The notes beneath the pieces were generated by a model. It made no database searches. It was not told the DNA's origin and saw nothing but the letters and a program-made list of their open reading frames with translations. The translations under genes and the position numbers were made by a program. From assembly GCA_021234155.1 (NCBI GenBank), contig JAJEKV010000057.1:8584108-8648107 (forward strand): a stretch of DNA of 64,000 nucleotides, read 5' to 3'. Below are positions 34,832 through 44,908 of this stretch, one piece after another (the first letter of the stretch is position 1; each line of letters starts with the position of its first letter). This stretch comes from Isoetes taiwanensis. Its lineage: Eukaryota; Streptophyta; Lycopodiopsida; Isoetales; Isoetaceae.

Positions 34832-35750
34832 ACTACAATGTAAAAGAACAAGGACAAAAATCCCTTCGCCTCTCCGGACAAAGCATGGAGAAAAGTATAA
34901 GGTCAGGTTTTAAGTACTTCAATTGAGGAGGACAAAGGCTGGTGGGAGAATTTCTTTTCAATAATGCGGGGATGTAACTAAATCCCTCAACAAAGATCTC
35001 CCCGAAGTTGCTTTTGTTGGCCCTGGTACTCAACTTCATCCCCTTGTTGAGGCGAGACAAGGAATTGCAAAGGGTTCCGTGGTTTCGCAAGATCAAGTCA
35101 ACAAGGAACCTGATCGTGTAATGTACCTCGGAAGTAGACGTGTTTTGAAAAGAACCAAGGCCAAACTCCGTAAAAACTTTGCGGATTTGACTAAGGGGAT
35201 GCTTATAGCCGTACCTTCGACCGATGATGGCTAAGAGCGCCCTTTCGATTGCGCGGGTTAAGGACATTGTACTCAAAGACAATCTCCCTTCAAGAGGAAA
35301 GTTCATTTGGTACCAAACTAAGGATACGATCCTTTTATCGGTCGGTATGATCCCCGCGGATAATTCCTTTCAAGGAGGGCCGGAAAATGATGAATAAGAA
35401 TCACATGGACAACTGGACCTGAACGTAAACTCAAGTGCTGGCTTATGATTTTACACTCAAGGTTGATAACAATGCTACGCGGCGATAACAGCTAACTTCA
35501 TCAAGTCTTTCTCGCTAAGATAGTTCGTGATTTAAGGTTCCCGTGGATGAGGACAAGTTGTTCCAAAGCGGTTAGCTCTTCGACCACTTCAAGTGACAAT
35601 GAGGAGAGTGGCAACGAGGACAAGGGTGACGAAGTCCGAAGGAGTTGACGAGTATAACGACATTCCTAATCATGCTCTTTCTCAAAGGTCAGAAACTTCT
35701 TTGTATAATCTAAATGTGGGCACATCGTTACCTCCTAGTTTTGGCTAGAG
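34832..35750 (+). pseudogene. Decayed C-terminal extension of the transposase
   Basis: After the stop at 34829-34831, plus-strand frames with protein-like composition continue with slips: SLNKDLPEVAFVGPGTQLHP, then KLRKNFADLTKGMLIAVPS, then SIARVKDIVLKDNLPSRGKF, and near the end SETSLYNLNVGTSLPPSFG before a TAG at about 35748. The 'GMLIAV...FIWYQ' stretch resembles the small C-terminal domain that I believe follows the catalytic core in related proteins. Minus-strand frames over the same stretch look like shadows. Confidence 0.5.
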
Positions 35751-36225
35751 TTTTTGTACATGTTGTACATGTTTTGTACATGCTCGCATAGCTTCTTCCA
35801 AGTTTATCCATGTTTTTCATGTCTTGTATAAGCTAAAAATGCTATCGACATGTTAGTTATGTCTTGTATGTTTTTCTCGCTGTTATGCGCCAAGATAGCA
35901 CCTTGTGGTTCTTCTTGAGTAATAACAAATAGATACTTAGATTTGCCAATCTTGCTTTCATTTCTTGTGAAGATTTTAATGGTTCTTTAATTTTGCTAGT
36001 TTTCTTGTATTTCCTAGATTTTCTTAAAAGGTGACTCCATTTTTTAAAATTTTGTTTGGGTGTCTACAATTCACAAAACAAAGAAAAGTTTTCTAATTTT
36101 GGACCAAAAAAGGGGTGTCACAAATCAAAATTGGGGGCTGTTTTTTCAATTGACCCCCCCAAAAGTGGCAATTTTTAGGTTTTTTTTAGGGAATCTTTAA
36201 AAGATTCCTTTTTGTAGTGCAAACG

Positions 36226-36258
36226 CAGGTCATTAGTGCATTTGCTAGGTCACCTTGT
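36226..36258. repeat. Right terminal inverted repeat (33 bp)
   Basis: Inverse of 27364-27396. Followed by TGTTTA, the same hexamer that precedes the left repeat. Confidence 0.92.
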
Positions 36259-36264
36259 TGTTTA

Positions 36265-38702
36265 TATTGTAGGCATGTGCCTTGCATTCTTGGCGTGTCA
36301 TGGCCATTGGGTGTGCGCCTTATTCTGCTCATAAAGATGGTTGTGGCGACTATTAAACTTTAATACAACAATGACTATCATATACCTAGATATGAAGTAC
36401 GTCTACATGTAACATGTAAGTTGCAATTTAAGTAAACACCACCCCAGGTCTGATTTAAGTAAACACGTGTGGTCTACTTTAAGTAAACACCACCAGTCCG
36501 AAATTTAAGTAAACACCACCAGTCCGAAATTAAAATTTGCCCTAACCATTAAAAATGCCTGCATACATTGAAGGCTACTGAAAATACACGAAATTATAGT
36601 GTAGTTTCCCAGAAATCCTTAAAAACTTATACGAAAATAGCCTGAAAAAATGCCAAGATTGTTTTTTAGTTATCGGAATTTTTTTAGAATGGTCGGATTT
36701 TTCAGGGTCGAACCCCCCCAATTTCGAACCCTGCTGACCACCCTAGTTTAACTGGTTAATGTCTACAATGTACCTATAACCATAGTAAGATGAAAATAAT
36801 TCAATAAGGCACATTTTTTAAAATATAGCTTCAACGATTTCTCAGCAGGATACAATTCCCAAGTATCATTTGGATAAGTTTGATCAGGGTTGATTTGCAT
36901 TAAAAATCCTTGTTTAAATCATGCCATTTAATTTAAAAATAGCAGACATTTATAGGCAGCATTGCTTGTTAAATGTAGTCCTAAACCAGTCCCAACTTAG
37001 AATGCAATTTAAGTCAGTGGCTCTTCTGCTAAATGCTAAATGAGTATCATCAAAATCATGATAATAGTAACATTAGTACGTTAGTGAGTGTAGTATCCCT
37101 GCAAAATCCATGAATCCGCTAATTGATAGAAACCTGAAATCATAAGACGATAAAAGCCAGCTGCATGTTAGCACATAATACATCACTCATAGCAAATTAA
37201 AGTAGAAAAAATCTATAAGCACCATGACCTAGCAGGTTTGCTAACCTGAGAAATTTGCCTTCATAATAATAACATAGTTCAACATGCACAAAAATTACCT
37301 GCACAAATATGGAAGTTGCTTCAAATGTAGTATGTTGCTAGCAAACTTCTCATTAGGCAAAAGAATAGAAGGTATACACCTTATACAGAGATTATTCCAT
37401 TTTAAAGAAAAACCAATTGTAGATATGAGAAGTATGTATCTATTTGGACCTTTGTCAATTGAACTGTTTAATTCGAGGCACCTTCTTTCCTAACATAATT
37501 GGAATTCTAGATTACGAAGTAACATGACAGTTGGGTCTACAAAAGATTCAGCACACATGATGTTACACAATCTGTAGAATTTACAAAACTAAATCGTGTG
37601 AGATGAAGCACAAAGGGAGGTGACTGATATGCTTTCAAAAGATGATGTGGAAGATATCTTTTAAAACTCTCCATTGCAACACATTAAGATTTTGAACATA
37701 GATGAAGGATGTCGTATTATCTATCTATATATATAATAATAAAGCCGTTTTAGGATAGTTTGTGCAGCATCTGGTCCCTTCATTTTTTTTTTAATTATTT
37801 TTATCCCTTCGATTTATCCGCGGTAGACGGTTTTTTTCCTCTCTTGACCCCTCTCACGGCTTCTCGAGTTAGACCCCTGTTTGCAGGCAGAGCGTGAGCT
37901 TGTATCACGAAGCAATAAGCCATTATTGTCGATTTTGTTGCTTTCATTTTGGTCCGTTGATAGGAAAATTTCAATGAAGAGGTTGTAGGGGCGGTTTTCC
38001 TTTCAAATCATATACAGCGGCAGTTCTCCAGTGCATTTTGTGGCTCCTTTTTTTTGTCATGGCATTTTGTGGCACTTTTTGTGGATTTGAGTATGGAGCA
38101 ACCTGTATTCATGCAATCCGTCAACATTTTTGTAGTTTATTTTGAAGGCATCCGGATGTGTGAATTTTAAGCAGATGGAGAAATGGAGGTGCTATAAATA
38201 CATGTGTGAGAGTAGTGACACATCATGTATATCTGTAAACACATTAAATCAGCAACATTTTTCTTAGAACAATTCATCAACTGCATAACAATTTATCTTG
38301 ATCAACGATAAGAAAGCGAAAAAATTGTTCATCATGTATAGCATGAAGTTCATCTACATTACTTGTATCAGAAGAAGCACATTCTAGATTAGATACCATC
38401 TTCTACAGCAATACTAAGAACTTGAGATTCATAGACATAATGGATGCAACGTTTCGAATAGAACCAACATGACATAAACATACCTAAAAGGACCAAATAT
38501 TAACAAAGGAAACGTCCATTAGCTTGGAATTAAGGCCTCCTCGTCAACTATCACATGCATTTATAGTGAAGAACATGTGCTAAGCTATCTAATAATAATT
38601 TCATGGCAATAACCTAGATATTTGAAATTTGATCTAGGAATATCTTGTCTATTAAAAATCTTATGGCTTGATTCAGATGAGGCATCAAAATCATTCAGCT
38701 TG
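36265..38702. other. Helitron interior, no gene recognised
   Basis: AT-rich sequence with scattered short frames only. There is a short tandem motif 'taagtaaacaccaccagtcc' near 36432-36530 and an AT microsatellite near 37720-37740. Nothing here can be supported as a gene. Confidence 0.6.
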
Positions 38703-38707
38703 TAATC

Positions 38708-40370
38708 TGTGACGCTCCCTGAACATATACGACCCTCGGCCGTATACATACGGGGACTTTCCCCTCCCATGGCGACCAACTCGCCATGAGCAGGGCCCTC
38801 CGTCTATTTCGGGCCATCTATAATATGATGCCCGAAAGAAGGACACGAAGGGGTCATTCGGCCCACGCCTTCAATGGGGCTCCTACGTCGCGGAAGCGTG
38901 AATACAAGGGTTAGCACACAGCATAAATCACATATAAATAACCACCACGAAGGGTGGTGCATCCATCCAAATACCAACGGCAAAGAATATGCATCTAAAC
39001 CTAAGAAAACACCCCAAACCCATGGTTCTACCCCCCGGCCGACTCGGTGAGGATCGACTGACGGCTAGGTCTCAAGAGATCAGCAGACCGAATCTTAACA
39101 TGGCGTTGGCTGGCATAGAACATCGGCTAGGGTTGTCCACTCCATCCGCCCCTCCTGTGCACACTTTGCAGATGAGTCGAATCATGCTATGGCATCACTA
39201 TAGCCTTCCGGACACGCAGACTCAAGGTATCACCCTACGAGCCTACTACAGGGTTCATGAAGCCCCGTCCGATGAGGCAGGTCGGGAAGCGCCCCTTCCG
39301 GGATCACCGGTGGTTCCATGGGTGGACTAGAGAATACGTGCCGCACGGGCAACCCCCGCATCCGTACCCGACTTACTCGCCCTAAATCTACTCAAAGTAC
39401 AGGATGCCCCATGCGGGTCACACCTCTGTACCCAGGGAGTGTCAGACCCATACCCGGCCTGGATCGCGCCTAGCTCACTGGCCGGCTATTAGGCCTAGTC
39501 CACTGTAGGAGTCTCAGGAGCCTTTTATGTTCGTGCAAGACCCCACCCCCACTTCACCACTGTGTCCCTTGTTTGGTGCTAAGCCATTCCATAGCATCCA
39601 CGACTCGGTGGTCTCTTGTGCACAGGCCGCATTATTGGGATAATATAGGGCTCTACCTAGGAGCATACTACAATATATGGGCTCAGAGGTCTCTACCCCC
39701 CTTATTTCCCCCATTTCCAGAGTAAGACTATGCAAAGAACTATCAATCCATCCTTTAAGAGCAAAACCAGAATCAGAATATAAAGAGAACTTACCTTTAC
39801 AACCAAGGGTTAGCTCCTACGAGTAAAACACAGAGAGAACAAACAAAACAACACAACAAGTGCCCAAAAGGGGCGCTACCCTAGAATATCAGCCTATACT
39901 AGCCACCTACCCAAGTTCCTGCTGGACCCGTTATCGTTTGGCGCCTCCATCTTCTTGGGACTTGACGTTTAGCTCTGGCTACACAGGTACGTGCTAGGGA
40001 AGGGTGGCGCTCAGCTGGGTGAAGGTAGGTAGGCGCTCAGCTCCTCAAAGGTGGCGCTCCACTCCTCCTGGTCGATTATGGCTGATATGGGGGGTAGTGA
40101 TCCACCTTGATGCCTCCAATTAGCATCACCATGTTAGCCAATCGATTTTGGCCAAGTGGCACCTTCCCAAACTATAATTAACATAATTATCCCTTTTACA
40201 TATTAATTCCTTAATTATAGGTTATTATCCTTAATAATTAAATTAGCATAGCTAATTTAATCCCTTTTAGGTCAACCCCCTAGGTTACCATACCCCATGG
40301 TGGCGTATCTATACTGGGTGACGTGTCAATATATTTATACGTATACCGTATAAATACTTGGAACGTCACA
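38708..40370. mobile_element. Solo LTR of a retrotransposon (1.66 kb)
   Basis: Begins TGTGACGCTCCCTG and ends GGAACGTCACA, so TG...CA with short imperfect terminal inverted repeats (TGTGACG/CGTCACA). It is flanked on both sides by TAATC (38703-38707 and 40371-40375), a 5-bp target duplication. Compared with its surroundings it is GC-rich. No coding region or primer-binding site is present, so this is a solo LTR left by recombination between the two LTRs. The terminal bases are typical of Ty3-type LTRs, but superfamily is inference. Confidence 0.85.
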
Positions 40371-41379
40371 TAATCATTTTACAACTTAAATACATGACTG
40401 TAAAGAACATTCTGCTTACAATCACTTCACAACAAATTAAATACACAACTAAACATTAGAGTAATACATCCAAAGAGCATTAAATATGGATTAGATTGAT
40501 CCTACCTCTAAGGAGAAATGATGCTTCATTTAGCTCGAAGTTTACCACATTTGGCTCTATCTTGTGCAATAGATGGCAACATCGATCAGGATGGCCATAA
40601 ATAGTGCAAATTGCATAGTACCAGTAGCTATCTTGCAGAGTAAAAGTAGTCAATAATCAGATAGTCCTGTTAAAATAGAACATAAGCACAGTTAGAGTTC
40701 AGATATTTACCTTTAAAGCTTTGGTGGTGACTTCTTCTTGGAAAGACCCAGAATCTAGAAAAAGATTATAATATCATAAGTGCTGGCTAATTGCTTCATT
40801 GTTCCATTTGCACACACAATAGAGTATAATCACCCTTTTTTGCAAATAAGAACAGAGGCTTAGTTTATCTCCATGAGGTTAAGGTTTGTTCCTAATCAGG
40901 CTCGTTACTTCAGACAACACGATGTTACAACAATTTTCAAATAAACTAATAATTACGTTGCACCTCTCATCATGGTCCACACCTCTCATCATGGTCCACA
41001 GTTGATTTTGGCAACGACTTTCAAAAGCAGGTAGGTTCCATTACAGATATTGCAAAAAGATAGATCTTGTTAGATAATATTCCCTTTGACAATGGTCCTT
41101 CTAATCCCTTTCAAAAATAATAAAACAACAACATGGGTAAAGCAGAAACTTTAAAGAGCAAATTGATTCAGTTCTTACCAAGGCCAGAGACATGCAAAGA
41201 GCACATATCAAAATGGAGCAGATAGACGAAAGAGCACATATCCTAGGGATATTTGTACCCACCAACGCATTTCAGAGAACTGCATGTCAGTCTCTTGTCA
41301 TTACTTGAAGAGAGAACCTAGAAAGAGGAGATACATGATGAATAGATCTTCGCACACATCAACTGCTTATAAATTGTTA

Positions 41380-42090
41380 AAAAGAGCATCCGATCTCTAT
41401 GCAAATAGTAAACTATACTCACAAAGAAAAAGGGCTCCTTCAAAACATATCCTGCCTAATTTGCCAGGCCAGAAAAAATATGAATACCCTAAGAAATAGA
41501 ACCAGAGTTAAGAAAACAAAATTGTTTCCTTACCTGGCTCATGAATACTGGAAGTAATCAATTTGCAGAGGATCCCGATCTCTATGCAAATAGTAAACTA
41601 TAATTACAAAGAAAAAGTGCTCCCTCGAACCTCCTTCGCAAATATAAAATCAGAAAGTGAAACTCTACCACTTATGATTTTCTTCCACTGGCGTTGGAGG
41701 TATTGCTTCACCTGCATATCCAGTTTCACAGGCTTGAATAATCTTCATCTCAAAAGAGAGGCAAGCAGACTTACCTGTAAGATATCATAAGTTTCAAAAA
41801 GAACTCTGAGGGAGCGCTCCATAGTTTTTGCAACAGCAGCACAACTATCACGCCTGACAGTTTCGATTCCTTTGGCATCAAATACAGGCTTAACTTGTGT
41901 AAAAGAGTCATAGCTGTAACCCACATAATGTTTTTTGGCAATGAGATATCCTGCCTAATTTGCCAGGCCAGAAAAAATATGAATACCCTAGGAATAGAAC
42001 CAGAGTTAAGAAAACAAAATTGTTTCCTTACCTGGCTCATGACTACTGGAAGTAATCAATTTGCAGAGGATCCCGATTTGGCCAGGGTAG
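41380..42090. repeat. Direct repeats around the captured exon
   Basis: The sequence 'tgccaggccagaaaaaatatgaataccct...' through 'caatttgcagaggatcccgat' occurs at about 41460-41580 and again at 41955-42075 (over 95% alike by eye). A shorter piece (gatctctatgcaaatagtaaactat) occurs at 41392 and 41577. The repeats flank the REV3 exon and include a possible donor (GAGCCAG|GTAAGG on the minus strand), suggesting duplication of intron plus exon edge during capture. The rest of 40376-42412 shows no gene. Confidence 0.75.
41775..41950 (-). pseudogene. REV3: Captured exon of REV3 (DNA polymerase zeta catalytic subunit)
   Basis: A 176-nt exon bounded by AG (acceptor ...GGCAG) and GTAAGT, completely open. 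It encodes YLIAKKHYVGYSYDS, then PVFDAKGIETVRRDSCAAV and AKTMERSLRVLFETYDI. The block 'KYVGY..., FDAKGIETVRRD, C.AV.K..E.SL.LLFE' is the conserved B-family polymerase segment specific to REV3-type catalytic subunits. Only this exon is recognisable, so it is a Helitron-captured fragment and not a gene. Capture in sense with the Helitron strand (minus) fits transcript-through capture models. Confidence 0.85.
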
Positions 42091-43069
42091 GCAAAGGTGC
42101 TGTCCTGCCGCAAGAAGAGGAAGTAGGGCCGATTGAGCTAGCAAGAGCTGCCGCTGACATGGCCAGCTCCGTGTTCATGGCTTGATCTGTGTTTCCGGCC
42201 TCCACGGTGAACAATTAGGGCTACAATTCGCAACTTAGAATATCTTATCTCAGCTAATAAAACTCTAAAACCACAAATTTTTTTTTTCGATTTTTAGACA
42301 ATCGGAATTTTTTTCCGGCCACTAAACCCTTCAAAATCTTATGAAATGGGACTAAGAAAAATTCCAAAAACTTTTTTAGCCAAACCGGAAAATCCCAAAT
42401 TAAAAAGATTGATTTATATGCCTAGTACAGATTGCAGTGTTGCGCCTAATGAAACCTTTGTTTTTGTTCAATATAATCCAATAGTAATCTGGCATATTTC
42501 GCAAAAAAGAGAAAGGAAAAAAGAAAAAGAAAAAGAAAAAGAAAAAGAAAAAGAAAAAGAGAGTAATTTGGCATAATTTGGCAGGTTCACATATTACGAA
42601 TCACTCGTACTTCTTAGTCAATATAATGGAGATATTTATGCCTTATATTATATTTTAGAACCAAGTAAGCAACATGTAAAAAATCAACTAATGCTCCAAC
42701 TTGATCAAACTTCATAAGGTTATGCCATGCTTCATGTTGACCAACCTTGAACGTATTTAGACATATATTCATAGAGGGGTTAATGTTTGCTCGATCAAAC
42801 CTTAGAGGGGTTATCCTTGCTTGATGAAACTTTAGTTGTAGCACAACTTTACAGTTACATCGATCTGCAATAAGACCTTAATTCTATTTACACATAAATC
42901 TAAAGAGGGATTATGCTTTGCTCGATCAAACCACAATCATACTTTAAAATAAATTGTAGAGGGTTTACAGCTTAATCAATCAAACCTTAGAGCGTTATCA
43001 TTGCTCGATCAAACTATAGTTGTGGTACAACTTCACAGTTATGTGTGTCAGCACGCTCATAAAACAAAC

Positions 43070-43142
43070 CGACCAAGATGGGATTCGAACCCATAATCTC
43101 TCGCTCCAGAGGCGAGCGCCTTGTCCATTTGGCCACATGGTC
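43070..43142 (-). tRNA. tRNA-Arg-like with CTG (Gln) anticodon
   Basis: A 73-nt cloverleaf with perfect anticodon stem (CTCGC/GCGAG) and T arm. The loop is CTCTGGA, so the anticodon is CTG instead of CCG, which would read the Gln codon CAG. The D loop has AAATGG instead of TAATGG. The rest matches the arginine consensus. Confidence 0.75.
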
Positions 43143-44032
43143 ATTGCTATATTTGGATTTTCACCTGAGACACTAGGATGGTTGTGTTTTTCTTTTAAGT
43201 AAGAAACAAGAATGGTAGGCAACCATCTAAACCTAACTCAAAAAGGAGTTTTTTTTTTTTTTATCAACCTTACAACTAGCCGTATATAATATCCCACAAA
43301 ATTCATACATCTGCTAAATCTATCCCTATGGCGTATTCTATAGAAAACCATAAACTAACTTGTAATGGATTTGGGACCAAAAGAATCCAAGAACACAAGA
43401 TTTATAGCTCATTTATATGCCTAGTACAGATTGCAGTGTTGCGCCTAATGAAACCTTTGTTTTTGTTCAATATAATCCAACAGTAATTTGGCGTATTTCG
43501 CAAAAAATATAAAAGAAAAAGAAAAAGAGAGTAATTTGGCGTAATTTGGCAGGTTCACATATTAGAATCACTCTACTTCTTAGTCAATATAATGGAGATA
43601 TGTATGCCTTATATTATATTTTAGAACCAAGTAAGCAACATGTAAAAAATCAACTAATGCTCCAACTTGATCAAACTTCATAAGGTTATGCCATGCTTCA
43701 TGTTGACCAACCTTGAACGTATTTAGACATATATTCATAGAGGGGTTAATGTTTGCTCGATCAAACCTTAGAGGGGTTATCCTTGCTTGATGAAACTTTA
43801 GTTGTAGCAAAACTTTACAGTTGCGTCGATCTGCAATAAGACCTTAATTCTATTTAGACATAAATCTATAGAGGGATTATGCCTTGCTCGATCAAACCTC
43901 AATCATACTTAGAAATGAATTATAGAGTTAATCAATCAAACCTTAGAGCGTTATCATTGTTCGATTTGGTACAACTTCATAGTTATATCCTTCGGCGAGT
44001 TCATGAAGTGTCAGCACACTCATAAAACAAAC

Positions 44033-44105
44033 CGACCAAGATGGGAGTCGAACCCATAATCTCCCGCTTCGGAGGCGAGCGCCTTATCCATTAGGCCACA
44101 TGGTC
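44033..44105 (-). tRNA. tRNA-Arg(CCG), intact variant
   Basis: 73 nt. Anticodon arm CTCGC-CTCCGAA-GCGGG (one T-G wobble), T arm ATGGG-TTCGACT-CCCAT, and D loop with GGATAAGG. All stems form and both internal promoter boxes are present. Confidence 0.85.
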
Positions 44106-44835
44106 AATGCTGTATTTAGATTTTCACCTGAGACACTAGGATGGTTTGTGTTTTTCTTTTAAGTCAAGAATGGTAGGCAACCATCTAAACCTGACTCAAA
44201 AAGGATTTTTTTTTTTTTTTATCAACCTTACAACTAGCCGTATATAAGAACAATCCCACAAAATTCATACATCTGCTAAATCTATCCCTATGGCGTATTC
44301 TATAGAAAACCATAAACTAACTTGTAATGGATTTGGGACCAAAAAAATCCAAGAACACAAGATTTATAGCTCATTTATATGCCTAGTACAGATTGCAGTG
44401 TTGCGCCTAATGAAACCTTTGTTTTTGTTTTCGCAAAAAAAAGAAAGGAAAAAAGAAAAAGAAAAAGAGAGTAATTTGGCGTAATTTGGCAGGTTCACAT
44501 ATAATATTCATAGAGGGATTATGCTTTGCTCGATCAAACCTTGGAGGGGTTATCCTTGCTTGATGAAACTTTAGTTGTAGCAAAACTTTACAGTTGCGTC
44601 GATCTGCAATAAGACCTTAATTCTATTTAGACATAAATATGCCTTGCTCGATCAAACCTCAATCATACTTAGAAATGAATTATAGAGGGTTACAGCTTAA
44701 TCAATCAAACCTTAGAGCGTTATCATTGCTCAATCAAACTATAGTTGTGGTACAACTTCACAGTTATGTCCTTCGGCGAGTTCATGAATGTCCTTCGGCG
44801 AGTTCATGAAGTGTCAGCACACTCATAAAACAAAC

Positions 44836-44908
44836 CGACCAAGATGGGACTCGAACCCATAATCTATAGCTCCGGAGGCGAGCGCCTTGTCCATTAGGCC
44901 ACATGGTC
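44836..44908 (-). tRNA. tRNA-Arg(CCG) with damaged anticodon stem
   Basis: 73 nt. The 3' anticodon strand is GCTAT instead of GCGAG, leaving two mismatches, while the anticodon loop CTCCGGA and T arm are normal. Probably a pseudogene. A short duplication ('tccttcggcgagttcatgaa' twice) lies just downstream of it on the minus strand, at 44768-44807. Confidence 0.7.

Larger units (their letters stand above)
27592..35900. repeat. Dispersed CTATGCGCGCATAG palindrome family
   Basis: Exact or near copies at 27592-27605, 29165-29180, 29731-29743, 30874-30889, 31393-31406, 31519-31532, 31603-31615, 32110-32124, 32160-32174 and 33627-33640 (CTATGTGCACATAG, still palindromic). An expanded form with CCAA inserted (GCTATCGCCAAGATAGC type) occurs at 29079-29096, 29120-29140, 33729-33747, 33885-33904 and 35880-35900. 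All lie in introns, between genes or outside the coding frames; I found none inside an exon. They are confined to the TIR transposon. Confidence 0.85.
27364..36258. mobile_element. 8.9 kb TIR transposon with ParB-MTase and DUF7869-like genes
   Basis: Terminal inverted repeats of 33 bp (27364-27396 and 36226-36258; 31 of 33 match; both begin ACAAGGTGACCTAGCAAA read inwards). They are flanked by TGTTTA on both sides (27358-27363 and 36259-36264), a probable 6-bp target duplication. Two divergent genes lie inside: a minus-strand ParB-like/DNA methyltransferase gene (27853-31809) and a plus-strand putative transposase (32243-35750). CTATGCGCGCATAG-type palindromes lie in introns and spacers. Both genes have frame lesions, so this copy is presumably inactive. 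Superfamily placement is open; the transposase looks RNase-H-like. Confidence 0.88.
26958..42412 (-). mobile_element. Giant non-autonomous Helitron, 15.5 kb
   Basis: The 3' end is CTAG at 26958-26961, then a 7-nt spacer and a GC-rich hairpin GCCCGGC-GTT-GCCGGGC. The 5' end at 42412 reads TCAATCTTTTTAATTTGG on the minus strand. The flanks A26957 and T42413 join to give 'tagctca|tttatatgcc', exactly the sequence of uninterrupted tRNA units (for example 43397-43425). Inside are an 8.9 kb TIR transposon (27364-36258), a solo LTR (38708-40370) and a captured REV3 exon (41775-41950). I see no Rep/helicase gene, so it depends on another element. Confidence 0.9.

Noticed and set aside
34833-35306. 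157-codon minus-strand frame in the right part of the TIR transposon
   Set aside because: The opposite strand carries the more convincing protein-like segments that continue the transposase. The minus frame looks like its shadow.
27364-36258. Integrated large DNA virus
   Set aside because: Only two genes between defined 33-bp inverted repeats with a short target duplication; no capsid, polymerase or packaging gene is visible.
36226-36258. A 4-bp (GTTT) target duplication with TIRs starting AACAAGG
   Set aside because: The 6-bp TGTTTA reading is longer and equally adjacent to the repeats; the alternative cannot be fully excluded.
38989-39330. 113-codon frame inside the GC-rich segment
   Set aside because: It lies wholly within the solo LTR; the high GC content lowers stop frequency, and there is no recognisable domain.
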